Below, piece after piece: positions 10,446 through 21,489 of a stretch of DNA of 64,000 bases. The notes below the pieces were generated by a model that saw nothing but the letters and a program-made list of their open reading frames with translations, was not told where the DNA came from and did not search any database. Each line of letters begins with the position of its first letter. Positions within the stretch are counted from its first letter, which is position 1. Position numbers and translations under genes: made by a program. Source of the stretch: Brachypodium distachyon (taxonomy: Eukaryota; Streptophyta; Magnoliopsida; Poales; Poaceae); assembly GCF_000005505.3 (NCBI RefSeq), contig NC_016134.3:24999584-25063583 (forward strand), written 5' to 3'.

Positions 10446-12057
10446 ATGCCACCCACCAGGAACGGCGAAACCGGGTAATTATATTCGCTAGCTCATGCTT
10501 GCGCCATCAATTACAGGTCCAAAGCTCACAAAACTGACACCCCGTGGCATTGGCAATTAGGTCGGACGTGGAGACGAGGTTCAAATTCATTGTTACTTTC
10601 TTCCCGTCGGTTGGGAAGCTATCCGATGGCAGTCTTCGCATCATAGAAAGGGACACATTGGCCGAATGGGAGGTGCCAATTGGCGAATTTGATCCCCAGG
10701 TCACGGCAGAAGAGGGCAGGAAGCAATTAGGCTGTTCGTGGAGAAGATTGGGGAGTATATCCGCTGGGGACCAGCGCAAGAAAGTATCTGTTGCGGTACG
10801 ATGAATCGGGCTCGAGGTATGAGTATGTCCGAATCGAGGATGGCGCGGATTTGGTCGCTGAGGTGGAGCGGAGCTCGTTGATTGAGACAAGAATTCGAAG
10901 GTTGGATATGTGGCGTCGAAGCTAGCAGAGCAAGCTGCTGAAGATGACTGGAGATCACGACAGAGGCAGAATGTTATTGTCACAACCCAAGTGACCGAAG
11001 GGCCAGAAGCTAGGGTTGTTGTGGACTGGAACGCCGTTCGTGTAGCCAAGGGGACACATGTAGTTATCACACCGATGAGTGACAATCGGATGGCCAACCT
11101 CTTAGGGATTCCAGTAGATGAAAGAGATCGGGAGTAGGGGGAGGAGCAGTCAGATGTTGATGATCCGGACGTCGCCGGGGCAAGTTCAGGCCCCGGTGAT
11201 CGCAGTCGGGTCGATTCAGAATTGGACCAGATTTGATGTTTGATGCTGTAAATGATGTCGATGATGATCATGCTGATGAGCTGGTATGCGTATATGACAA
11301 AGAGAATCATGTTTTCGAAGTTGGTAGGATGTGGCCAAACATAGATGAGTTCAGGATGTCTTTCAAGACTTATGCAGTGAACAAAGAGTTTGATGCCCTG
11401 ACTTTATGGAGTGACAAAAGAAGGTTTTGTGCTACATGCAAAGAAAAAGATGGGAGCATGCAGCCTTGCAAGTGGAAGATTCTAGCTAGGTGTCAAGCTG
11501 ACGAGAGGACGGTTAGAATCAGTCGGATTCCACATCCGCACACCTGTATGACCACCACACAAAGAATAACAAGCAATTAAGCTTAGTTATAACACAGTTT
11601 GATAAGACAAACAAGCGCAATGAAAGCTTTATTTGGTGATTGGGGAAACAGCTTCAAGATGTTGTATCGTTTCAAAGCAGAGGTCGAGAAGAGGTGTCCT
11701 GGCAGCATTGTGATAGATACAGAGATAACAGGTGGGAGGGTGTTCTTCTCTAGGTTCTTCATCGCTCTAAAGCCTTGCATAGATGGATTCAAAGCTGGGT
11801 GCAATCCATATCTGAGAAGTGGAATGGGCAATTGGCAGCATGCAATGCCCTGGATGGCTACAATTGGATGTTTCCTGTGGCCATTGGGCTGTTTCAGTCC
11901 AAGTCAGAGGAATCATGGACATGGTTCATGATGTAGATGAAGAGGTGCATAGGGCCAATGTCTCCTCTAGCGATATGCACAGATGCATGCAAAGGCCTTG
12001 AGAATGCTGTGAGGACTGCGTTTCCCCATGCCGAGCAAAGGGAGTGCTTTGGCCATC
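10446..12057 (+). pseudogene. MULE (MuDR-type) transposase, interrupted
   Basis: Remnant of an autonomous Mutator-like element. The 5' coding part (10,446-11,137) is broken by stops and shifts. At 11,236-11,580 the N-terminal MuDR DNA-binding-like domain reads VGRMWPNIDEFRMSFKTYAV, CPR-type cysteines follow, and it ends HPHTC. From 11,599 the DDE transposase core is visible in pieces: FFIALKPCIDGFKAGCNPYL, then in a shifted frame MFPVAIGLFQS and WTWFM, then KRCIGPMSPLAICTDACKGL and AEQRECFGH. At least three frameshifts are needed. The frame stops exactly at 12,057, where a CACTA terminus begins, so the insertion split the transposase before its C-terminal zinc finger. The downstream half was not found in the window. 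Confidence 0.85.
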
Positions 12058-12315
12058 CACTACTACAGAAAACTTCATCCGTGATCCTCCTCCACTGGCG
12101 ATTAAAACGGACCAAAAAACACATCGTCACTGGAGGCCTCTCACCACCAGTGACGGTGAATATTGTCCCGAAACAAGTCACCGCCACTGGTGGTCCATCG
12201 TCAGTGGCGGTGGTTACCCTAACAGCTACCAATGACGGGCGTCCAAAAGAACCGCCACAGATAGGTGATCACCATAGGTGATCACAATACCCAGTCGTCA
12301 GTATATTACGTCAAC
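12058..12315 (+). mobile_element. CACTA element, left terminus with subterminal repeats
   Basis: Starts CACTACTACAGAAAA inside the MULE transposase, preceded by ATC as a possible 3-bp target site. The next 240 bp hold repeated units in both orientations: TCACTGGAGG, CCACCAGTGACGG, ACCGCCACTGGTGG, GTCAGTGGCGGTGG, CAATGACGGGCG, ACCGCCACAGAT. This is the terminal architecture of En/Spm-type (CACTA) transposons, where the subterminal repeats bind the element's own protein. The same unit recurs at 27.18-27.40 kb, so both stretches probably belong to one element split by later insertions. Confidence 0.75.
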
Positions 12316-14380
12316 CGTTGCAGCTCTATAACAGCCCGAGAGCAACTTTTACATTTAAGTCCTTGTTTGGACCTGTTTGTAATTTAATTCTTGTTGCATA
12401 ACATGTTACATTTGCATCCATGACATGCCATGTCTATTTAATTGTGTCACATGAGTTTTAAATTTGCATCTCAACTTGTGGTTTGAATTCTTGTTGTGTG
12501 ATTTTGCTAGAAGATTCAAATATGAATCACCCTTCTTTGAGTTTGAATTCCTTTCTCTCTGTTTTGCAAATGAGATTCAAATGGATTTTGTTTTAAACCT
12601 TCAACCCCATTTGAACATTTCCAAATAGCAGTACCATATTTGAATTCTACTACTTCTCGGCTTTTAAAAATGGTATTTGAAATTTGAATCCAAAACTATT
12701 TGCAAAAAAACACAGAAAACAGGAAAAAGGAAAAAGAAATAAAAAGGAAAGCCTTACCTGCTTACCGTAGGCCCGAGCCGGCCCAACAGCCGCCTCGGCC
12801 CCGCCTCGCGCGCGCTCCCCGCAGCCCAACCGCTCCGCCCTGCAGCGCTGCGGCCCGCTTCTCCCGCGCTCGGCCCCGCAGCGTAGGCCTCAGACCCGCC
12901 GCCCCGCGTGCCGCCCCGCAGTGCGCTTCTCCGCGTCGAAGACGTACTTCGCGAAATGCGCCACCTCTCACAGCGTCTTCCTCCTCACCTTTTTCGTCCT
13001 TCCGGCCGGTGAGCCCCGCCGTGCGCCCCGTCGACGTGACAGCGACAGCCACACCTCCGCCTCGCCTACTTAAGCTGCGCCGCACCTCCTCCTACCCGCG
13101 CCGCCTCTAGGAAACCCTAGTTAGGGTTTCTTCTCCTTTATTTTCTTGCGCCACCGTCACCGCTCCTCTCGGGCCGTGGACGCCGTTGCGCCGCGCCACC
13201 GTCTCCGGCCGAACAGAGGCAAGCTGACCGCGTCACCCGAACCGCGCCGTCGCCTACTTCGTCTACGTGCAAGGAATCGGAACGAGAACGCCTACATCGA
13301 CGCCCGCAATGACTTCTTCCTCTCCGGCCGCCGCCCGTCTCCGACGAAATTCCGGCGAGCTCGTCCGTGCAGTCCTCGCCCGCTTCCTCTCACGTCACCG
13401 GGGTGAGCTCCTCTTCCTCCCTCTTCTTTCCGCCCTCGGTTTGGGCATCGTAGCGTCGTAGCCGTGCGCCCGCGCCCCGCCGTGCCGCAGGCGAGCTTCT
13501 GAGCTCCGCCGCGCCGCCTCCTCGCTAGTAGTTGTGCGGTGACCGTCGTGTCACCTAGTTCATCTCCGCGCGCCGCTTCCGTTTTCCGTGTTAGGGAGCC
13601 CCTCCGCCGCTAGCTTGGTCGCCGGCGTCCATGCTCGCCGTGGCCGCCGCACGTGCTCCCAAGCCGCCCGCTTGGGTTGAGTTAAGAGGGCTTGCGCCCT
13701 GGATATAGTAAGATCCGAATCGCAGCCCGCCTGGTTACCTTGCTCGTCCGTTCTCTTCACACCGACCCGACCCGGGTTCGATCCCTGCGCGCGCGCGGAA
13801 TAAAACCCTCTTTTTTAGCCTCTGTCCGAGACGGAGAGGTGGGCCCGGTCGGTCAGCAAACGCGGGCTCCCATCCGCGTCAGCGCCACGTCAGCTAGGTC
13901 CCGGTCCCGCTTGTCAATGACCGTGGCTAGCTCCCCTTAGGTGTAAATTGTTTTGCCTGTTTCGTTTTCTTTTATAAAATCCCAGAAAATGCTTTGATCT
14001 TGTTTTATTTGTAGAATATTCATTCTAGATCCAAATAATACAAAGTCTATATGTTTTGGAATCAAAAAAATGCAAGGGATTTAACTGTGCAATTAGAATA
14101 CATTTTTGAGGTTTCAAATTTCAAATCTGTCCTAGATTTGAAATTCAAACGTATGAACTTGTTTAGTGTCTAGTTTAAAATTGGTAACCCTTCTGTAATA
14201 AGTGTAAACATCAAAGTTGATCACTGTAACTTGTAGAACACAGTAGCATACTTGGATAGGCCACTGGTGTAGTTTAAAGCTACTGTTTACCATGTTCTAG
14301 TCACCTAATGGTTAACTTTGATGCTAAATGGAATCCTTTCACTTGCATCTTGTCGCATCATGTTGTCCCATGCCATCTCA
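12316..14380. repeat. LTR-like, GC-rich segment (element A, left part)
   Basis: Begins near TATAACAGCCCGAGAG (12,329). Then comes AT-rich sequence, a GC-rich CpG-dense block (12,770-13,940) with CCTACTTAAGC and an AAACCCTAGTTAGGGTTT leader-like motif (13,112), then AT-rich sequence again. The matching end GGGATGTTACA lies at 22,595-22,605, after the Gypsy insertion. Together these would make an LTR of about 2.1 kb split by that element. Open frames in the GC-rich block are compositional and show no family signature. No partner LTR was seen, so it may be a solo LTR or part of a non-autonomous element. Confidence 0.35.
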
Positions 14381-14963
14381 TCTAGGCGCCGGCGGGAAGC
14401 ACCACCTGCACGCCTCCGTTGCACCACCTGCTTTCACGGCCCCGATCCTGGCTTCGCTCTGAGCAATTCCATGGTTGGGGTGCGCCTTTTATAGACACGG
14501 GAGGGAGGCTTGCCACCGCGCGCGACGGATCCGCGCGGCACCGTGGCGCCTTTTCCTTGAACGCGGCGCAGTTTCCGCCGCCATGCTTACCGGGTAACCG
14601 CGGCACACGTGGCGGCCAGCCGTCAACTCAGAAGCCTCGGAGTGCGGTGAACCCCTTGTGTTGCGGTCCTCCCTCACCACAAGGCACCGGTGTATGGTGC
14701 AACCCGTGGGCAGCTCACGGGCACCACAGTGTACAAGATTCCTCCCTTTCCTGCAGGTTAGACTCTTACCAATTCCGAGGTGCTGCAAATTTTTTCGAAA
14801 CTTACGAAAACAAGTAACATAGGTTAATCAGATAAATAAATCTCTCTTGCTTCCCAGCCCCCGGCACAAAGGGGTCAATGCCAAACTTGGATGCGAGCAT
14901 TTCCTTTCCCAGGCGCAGCGACTGCGCGGTGCGTGCTGCGGGAGACCGATCAACTGCACGCCT

Positions 14964-15080
14964 AGTGATGCACGTTGCGGGAAGCCCGCCAACGGCACGA
15001 CCAGTGATGCACGTTGCGGGAAACCCGGCAACGGCATATCAAGTGATGCACGTTGCGGGAAACCCGCCAACGGCATGGCC
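14964..15080. repeat. 39-bp tandem repeat in the Gypsy 3' UTR
   Basis: Three units with period 39 bp start at 14,964, 15,003 and 15,042. Each contains AGTGATGCACGTTGCGGGAA followed by a CCCGSCAACGGCA block. Diverged half-units flank them. All lies between the integrase stop and the presumed 3' LTR. Tat-lineage elements are known for such hypervariable 3' UTR repeats, which can seed satellite DNA. The 13-residue repeats in overlapping frames are a by-product of the 39-bp period. Confidence 0.9.
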
Positions 15081-15349
15081 CGTGCCGGAACGATCCGGCA
15101 ACGGGTTTTCGTTTCAGGGCCACGGCAGCCCCTTAGTCACAACCAAGTATGGAAAGACACCTTTGTGCACTTAAAGCACGAGGAAAGAGGGGGAAAACAC
15201 GCGAATGAACAAGGCAAAAACAAAGCTCAGGGGTGAAACACTTATCTTTATTCACAATCAACTAGCGGTTTCCACACGGGGGCTGCCCGGTTACACTAGT
15301 TCGAGAGGTATGCATCGGAGGCATCACCTGAGGGTCGGGCTCCGCCGCT

Positions 15350-16489
15350 TCACGGGTAGAACTTGCGCAAGTGTTCAATATTCCAGCTATTGGGCATCGG
15401 CAAGCCGTCTTCGGTTTCCAGACGGACAGCCCCCGGCCTGGTCACCTGTACTACCCGGAAGGGGCCCTCCCATTTCGGAGTCAACTTGTTCCCGGCCTTC
15501 GTTCCTTGTATCCGGCGCAGGACAAGGTCTCCGTTCTCGAGCCCCCGGGGACGGACTCGTCTGTCGTGATAACGACGGAGTCCCTGCTGGTAGCGCGCGG
15601 CTCGCACAGCAGCCCGGCATCGAAGCTCTTCGATGAAGTTTAGATCATCGACCCTTTGCTCGTGTTGGCTGGTGTCGCCGTACGCGCGTACTCGGGGAGA
15701 TCCATACTTGAGATCGAGGGGCAGCACCGCTTCTGCCCCGTAGACAAGGGCGAAAGGAGTTTCGCCCGTTGCCCGACTAGGTGTGGTCCGGATGGACCAC
15801 AGCACGGGCTGGAGTTCTTCGATCGAGTGCTTCCCGTGGCCTTTGAGCTTGTCAAAGGTTCTCGTCTTGAGCCCCCGCAGAACCTCTGCGTTGGCTCGCT
15901 CCGCCTGTCCGTTGCTCCTCGGGTGAGCGATGGACGCGAAGCGCAGCTTGGTGCCCATGGCTTCGCAGTAGGCGTGAAACGCCGCGCTCGTGAATTGCGT
16001 GCCGTTGTCGGTGATGATGCTGTTAGGAATACCAAACCGGCACACAATGCCCTTAAGGAACTTGATGGCCGCCTGGGCGGTCACCTTGCGCACTGATTCC
16101 ACCTCCACCCATTTGGAGAACTTGTCGATGGCCACAAACAAGTATTCGTAACCGCCAACCGCCCTTGGTAGCTTGCCGACGATGTCCAGTCCCCAGACCG
16201 CGAACGCCCATGAGGACGGGATGACATGCAGGGCCTGGGCTGGTTGGTTGCTCTTCTTTGAGTGGAACTGGCACGCTTCGCACGTTCTCACCAGCCGCTC
16301 TGCGTCAGCCAGGGCCATGGGCCAGTAGAAGCCATGCTGGAAAACTTTGCCGGCCAAAGCCCGGGAGGCCACATGGTGTGAACATGTGCATCGATGTATG
16401 TCCTCCAATAGCGCACACCCTTCTTCCTGCGGCACGCAGATGAGTTTGACACCATTCGCACGCCTGCGGTAGATGCTGCCGTCTATCAC
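15350..16489 (-). CDS. Gypsy integrase domain (open frame)
   Basis: A 379-codon open frame covering the integrase part of the Tat polyprotein, which inserts retrotransposon cDNA into the genome. The HHCC zinc-binding N-terminus is present (HHVASRAL, then CEACQFHS). The catalytic triad is intact: Asp in WGLDIVGKL, Asp in IITDNGTQF and Glu in NGQAERANAE. The C-terminal part ends GPFRVVQVTRPGAVRLE and NSWNIEHLRKFYP, as in related elements. The frame is separated from the RNase H upstream by a stop and a frameshift near 16,490-16,500. This is the least damaged part of the element. Confidence 0.92.
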   Translation of the reverse strand: MIDGSIYRRRANGVKLICVPQEEGCALLEDIHRCTCSHHVASRALAGKVFQHGFYWPMALADAERLVRTCEACQFHSKKSNQPAQALHVIPSSWAFAVWGLDIVGKLPRAVGGYEYLFVAIDKFSKWVEVESVRKVTAQAAIKFLKGIVCRFGIPNSIITDNGTQFTSAAFHAYCEAMGTKLRFASIAHPRSNGQAERANAEVLRGLKTRTFDKLKGHGKHSIEELQPVLWSIRTTPSRATGETPFALVYGAEAVLPLDLKYGSPRVRAYGDTSQHEQRVDDLNFIEELRCRAAVRAARYQQGLRRYHDRRVRPRGLENGDLVLRRIQGTKAGNKLTPKWEGPFRVVQVTRPGAVRLETEDGLPMPNSWNIEHLRKFYP

Positions 16490-18585
16490 AGTTTACATCT
16501 TGGCTTGCCGCGCTCCGCGGCGACGTCATCCTCCGGGAGAGGCTCCCCTTTCAAATAGCGGGCGATCTCTTCCGCCCAGGGAGGAATTTCCCTGCCAACG
16601 CATGCCGCCGTATCAGCGGCATGGATCCCTGCTACTGCAGGGGTTCCTTCGGGTGCCGGAGGGGCGTCCCCGGCAGCCGGCTGGGGGGTGACTGAAGGAG
16701 CCAGTTGCTTCTGACAGAACACCCCCGCCGGAGGCTTCCGGCGCTCTGCTGCCATCTTGGCCAGCTCGTCAGCAGCGAAGTTGTCCTTCCGCTTGACGTG
16801 TTCAAAGCGCAAACCCTTGAACTTCCGTTCCAGCTTGCGGACCTCTTCCACGTACTGCGCCATTTGAGGGCAATCGTAGTCCTTGTTCACCTGGTTGATC
16901 ACAAGCTAGGAATCACCGCGAACAACCAGGCGCTTAGTGTCGAGGGCGGCCGCTGCCCGCAGCCCGGCAAGCAGGCCTTCGTACTCCGCCGTGTTGTTGG
17001 TGGAGTTAGCGAAGTCGAGTTGGACGGCAAACCACAGCTGGTCCCCTGTGGGTGACTCGATGACGACCCCGGCCCCCGCTCCCTGGAGACTAAACGCACC
17101 GTCGAAGTAGAGGACCCAGTGGCCCTCGTCCAGCTTGCCGGGAAGGCCGGTCTCCGACTCACTTTCTTCTACGCCCGTGGACGTCCACTCCGCGACAAAG
17201 TCCGCCAGGGCCGTGCTCTTGATGCTTTTGGAGTTGGCGAAGTGGAGGTCAAACTCCGATAGCTCCATCCTCCATTCGGCCACCCTCCCGGTGTCTTCAC
17301 GGTTCGTGAGGGTCCGCTCAAGGCAGAACCCGGACACCACCGTGACGCGGTGCGCCTGGAAGTAGTGGCGCAGCTTGCGGGACGCAAGGAGAATCCCCAG
17401 AAGGAGCTTCTGTACTTGCGGGTACCTTGTCCGCGCGTCGCGCAGCACCGTGCTAACGAAGTATACCGGGCGCTGCACCAACCGCTTCCGCGGCGCCGGG
17501 GTTGCTGGCTCGGGGTCGGTCCTCGGGTTCGAGGAGGTTGCCGAGGGCCGCTCCGCCCCCTGCCCCGCAGCCCCAGTACCCGGGACGTCTTCCTCCCTCT
17601 CGGCAACCAACACCGAGCTGACCACCTGGTCGGTCGCCGCTAAGTAGAGTAGCAACGGCTCGCCCAACTTGGGGGCGACGAGGATGGGCGGGGACCTCAG
17701 GTATCGCTTGAGTTCCTGGAGCGCCGCCTCGGCCTCAGCAGTCCAGTCGACTGGACCCTTCCTCTTCATTACCCGGAAGAAAGGCAGGGCACGCTCGCCC
17801 AGCCTGGAGATGAAGCGTCCCAGTGCGGCAACGCAGCCGTCGAGGCGCTGGACATCTTTCACCTTGCGGGGGGCCTCCATCTTCTCGATGGCTTCTATTT
17901 TGGTCGGGTTGGCCTGTATCCCCCGGTGTGAAACCAAGAAACCCAGAAGCTGCCCCGAGTTGACACCGAAGGTGCACTTATCAGGGTTCAGCTTGAGCTT
18001 GATCCTGCGGAGGTTATCAAATGTCTCCCGCAGGTCATCAATCAGCGAGTCCCCACGCTTCGATTTGATGACGATGTCATCCATGTAGGCCTCTGCGTTG
18101 CGGCCTAGCTGGGGCCCCAAACATTCTCGCAGGGCGCGCTGGAATGTGGAGCCCGCGTTCTTCAACCCGAAAGGCATGCATGTATAGCAATAGCAGCCAA
18201 CCGGGGTGATAAACGCGGTCTTTTCCTCATCCTCGACCGCCATCTTGATTTGATGGTAGCCGGAGAAAGCATTCAAAAAACTCAACAGGTCACAACCAGC
18301 GGTAGAATCAACTATCTGGTCAATACGGGGTACAGGGAAGGGATCCTTGGGGCATGCACGATTAAAATCGGTAAAATCTACGCACATGCGGAGCTTATTC
18401 CCTGCTTTGGGCACTACTACAGGGTTAGCCAGCCAAGTGGGGTACAAAACTTCCCTGATCGCCCCGGCAGCCCTGAGCTTGCCCACCTCTTGCTTGATGA
18501 AATCTTTCCGCTCTTGTGCCTGCCATCGGATCTTCTGCTTGACGGGGTGCGCGTCCGGGCGCACCGCGAGCCGATGCTCAATCAC
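16486..18585 (-). pseudogene. Gypsy reverse transcriptase, RNase H and archaeal-type RNase H
   Basis: One frame from 18,585 to 16,906 begins in the RT N-terminus (PVKQKIRW). Fingers and palm are recognisable ([59 protein letters not shown]). In palm motif A the sequence is [13 protein letters not shown], so the first catalytic Asp is Asn; the YMDD pair is intact. A degenerate Gypsy RNase H/connection follows (LRHYFQAH). Then comes an archaeal-type RNase H ([29 protein letters not shown]). A TAG right after VVRGDS (about 16,906) interrupts it, and the same frame resumes as LVINQVNKDY and runs to 16,486. The Asn change and the stop are both single-base C-to-T or G-to-A type changes relative to the family. 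Confidence 0.9.
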
Positions 18586-18665
18586 CTGCCTGGGGACTCC
18601 GGAAAGGTCCGACGGTTCCCAGGCGAACAGGTCGGCATTTTCCCGGAGGAAGGTGACGAGGGCGC

Positions 18666-19472
18666 TTTCCTATTCGGCGGTCAGGTTCGCACCGACGGTA
18701 ACGGTGCGCTCCTTGTCGTCAGCTTGGAGAGACAGCTTCTTCACTTTGGCGGCCTCCTCCCGGAACCCCCGCCCCTTTCCGGGGCGCGAGCTCGAGCCTG
18801 CCCCTCCTCCGGCTAGCCCTTGCAAGGTGGCGCGGGCCTTCTTTGTTGCCGGGGCGTCACTCGGCAAGGCGTCGTCCTCGACAACACCTTCGTCGTCGGC
18901 GTCAGCTGCAGCAGCGGCCCGGACGACCTCGCCAACGCACCAAGGTGCGTCTTTGAGATCGCACCCGATGGAGAGGACTCCGTAGACGGACGGTATCTTC
19001 ATCACGCCGTAGGCTCAATGCGGAGCCGCCATAAACTTGATCAGCACCGGCCGACCAAGGATCCCGTTGTAGGGCAACGGGGTATGCGCCATGTCGAACA
19101 CTATGTGCTCGGTCCTGAACGCTTCCCGGGACCCGAAGGTGACCGGCAGCGTGATGCGTCCTAGCGGGCGCACGATCCCGGGGTTCAACCCCCGGAACGG
19201 TTCGGTGGGCTTCAGCTGCTCCATCGGCAGCTGGAGCTTTCCACCAGCCTGGCGGACAAGAGGTTAAGCCCCGCTCCATTGTCCACCAGCACCTTGGTCA
19301 CCGTCATATTGCTAATGATCGGCGAGACGACGAAGGGTATTACCCCGGAACCCAACTGTCGCGCCGGGTGATTGTCGGCGCTGAAGGTGATCGGCACGTG
19401 CGACCACCTCATCGGCTGTTGCGGCTCCGCATCCGGCAACAACGCGCACACGTCGCGGGTGAGGCGCTTCAC
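18666..19472 (-). pseudogene. Gypsy protease and protease-RT linker
   Basis: Aspartic protease region of the Tat polyprotein. PITFSADNHPARQLGSG leads to the active-site segment VTKVLVDNGAGLNLLSARL (Asp-Asn-Gly-Ala at the catalytic loop). After a frame change at about 19,220 it continues as PFRGLNPGIVRPLGRITLPV and PYNGILGRPVLIKFMAAPH, then an acidic linker. The frame stops at a TAG after NLTAE (about 18,672), just before the RT N-terminus. That stop lies where the polyprotein should read through. Confidence 0.85.
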
Positions 19473-20805
19473 CGCGGCGTGGGATGGGAGAGCGTAAGCT
19501 CCCCCATGGATGCAGGCGACGCCATAAGGCTCCTGGAAGCCCGGCTCGTCGCCACCAGAATAGCCGGACTCGCGCTGCTCCTCGGCGCGCGCCCTGTCAC
19601 GCCCCCGAGGAGGGCGTTCCCGCGCAGCGAGGGGCTGGCGGCGCCCCCCTTGGGGTTCAACCCTGCCGGCATCATCGCCGGCCGGCCTCGGACCCGCTCT
19701 GGGGTCGTTCGGGCAATCTCAGGAGAGATGCCCGATGTCGCCACAATTGAAGCAGGCGCCGGCGGCGCGGCGCTCCTCGTGGCACTGCTCCCGCCGCTGC
19801 TTGATCCCTTGCAAGACGCGGCAACTCTGCGCATCGTGGGTGGAGTTGTTGTGGATAGGGCAGCGGGGTGCGTCGCCCTGCTTCCCGCCAGACTCTCCCC
19901 CCGGCGAGGCCTTCTTCATGGGCCTCGCAGCAGGAGCCCCCGAGTCCGTAGCGAGGACTTGCTTCCCGCTGCGCTTACGGGAACCCTTCTTCTGCAACCC
20001 TCGCCAGGGCTCGCGGCAGCCTGGGCTGCCAGCTCGGGCGCTAGGCGCCCCTCCTCGGCCATGGCGCACTTGTGTGCCAAGGCGTACAAGTCCTGCGTCG
20101 TCCGGATCCGATGCGTGCTCAGCTTCTCACGCATCTTGGGATCGCGGACGTTGATGGCGAAGGTGTTGATGATGGCGGCCGCCTCCGCCTCCGGGATAGA
20201 ATAGGAGAGATTAGAGAAGCGTTGATGAAGGCTCGCAACGTCTCTCCCGGTTTTTGCACGATGGTGAGCAGCTCCGCCATGGTCCCCGGGCGCTTATAGC
20301 CGCCCTGGAACGCGCTCACGAACTGCTCGCGCAGGTCTGCCCAGGTGGCGACGGATCTGGCGGGCATGTTGAGCAACCAGGTTCGCGCTGATCCCTTCAG
20401 GACCATCGGGAACCAGTTTGCCCTGACCTTGTCGTCGGCGCCGATGGCATGCATGCCCAGCATATAGGTCAGGAGAAAATCTTTGGGGTTAGCGGTCCCG
20501 TCATACGTACCGAGCGCAGGCGCTCGGAACTTACAGGGCCACACCACCCGCCGCAGCTCGCGCGTGAACGCGGTGCAGCCGTCTTCTGGGCCCAGGGGAA
20601 CGTCTTCTTGCTCCAGCGGGCGCTGACGCTCCACCTCGCGCCTGCGCCGGCGCTCCAAGCGCGGGTGCAGGTCCTCCTGTTGTCGGGCATTCAAGATGCC
20701 ACGCGCATCACCCCCCGGGACGGTGGGCGAGGAATTCAAGGACCCCTCCGGGCCCCCGTCTACCTGGCCCCACTGAGGAGGGGGAGGGTTCTCCCCCTGT
20801 CGCAA
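19469..20805 (-). pseudogene. Gypsy gag with zinc knuckle
   Basis: Capsid/nucleocapsid part. The retrotransposon gag domain is clear at about 20,560-20,230 (WPCKFRAPALGTYDG, SARTWLLNMP, SAFQGGYKRPGTMAELLTI). A frameshift near 20,200 moves the rest to MREKLSTHRIRTTQDLYAL and KCAMAEEGRL. The CCHC knuckle begins CFNCGDIGHLS and is cut by TGA at about 19,718-19,720, where the frame goes on to a Cys. Upstream of 20,805 the frame runs towards the primer-binding site without a recognisable domain. Confidence 0.87.
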
Positions 20806-21468
20806 GGCGGGCGGTGCGCCTTCGCGCTCTGAGTCCCGCCCGTGGCCAGAGCCTACCGGGGCACCCTCGCCTTACGGCTGCTGGGCGGCCAGGGCGAGAA
20901 GCGCTTCCAACTCCTCGCCCGACGTCTCATGCGCCGGCCTGCCTTGCTGCGGCTCGTACCGCACCATGACGCGCGCGGCAACGAGGGCTTCAGCCGGGGT
21001 TCACACGAGGGGCAACCGGTTTCCTGAACGGCTGCTTCCCGCCCTGGCCCCGGACGCCTCCGGGTGCGCAGGGTGCGAACCTCCAGGGGTCGCCCGTGAC
21101 GCGGCGTGCTCCGGGTGCCGCGATTCAATCCGTTGGCTGGCCCGGGCGACGCCATGCGTGCTCGCCCGACTGCCCCCGGCACTGGGGGCAGCCGGTCCCT
21201 TCGGTCGATTGTCGGTCGACGGTCGAGGAGGCGGTGGAGGCAGCTGCGTTTGCTGCACCCTCGAGGGCTCGGGATTCTTTTCAGCTCCCGACTCGGGTTG
21301 CACATCGTGCGACCGCGTGTGCACCGCTGGGGCCTCACGCGGGTCTATGCGGGAATCACCAGCCCGCTTGGGGGCATGGTGACAAGGCTCGTCGACGAAG
21401 AAGAGTGAAGCCGATGCCGATGGGAACCTCTGCTGCTGGCGATCTACCAGATGTCGTCCACTCCCGCG

Positions 21469-21487
21469 CCCCCTACCTGGCACGCCA
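21469..21487 (-). promoter_or_regulatory. Gypsy primer-binding site
   Basis: Minus strand TGGCGTGCCAGGTAGGGGG, two bases inside the LTR edge (LTR ends GACGACA at 21,490). The TGGCG..CCAGGTAGGGGG form is typical of Tat elements, where a host tRNA primes minus-strand cDNA. It fixes the element orientation and the inner edge of the 5' LTR. Confidence 0.75.
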
Positions 21488-21489
21488 GA

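Noticed and set aside
12700..13110. GC-rich open frames between 12.7 and 13.5 kb
   Set aside because: Low-complexity Arg/Pro/Ala composition, open on both strands, and within an LTR-like segment.
14964..15080. Short direct repeats considered as a CRISPR-like or satellite array
   Set aside because: The repeats are contiguous with no unique spacers, in a plant retrotransposon 3' UTR; only three units are present.
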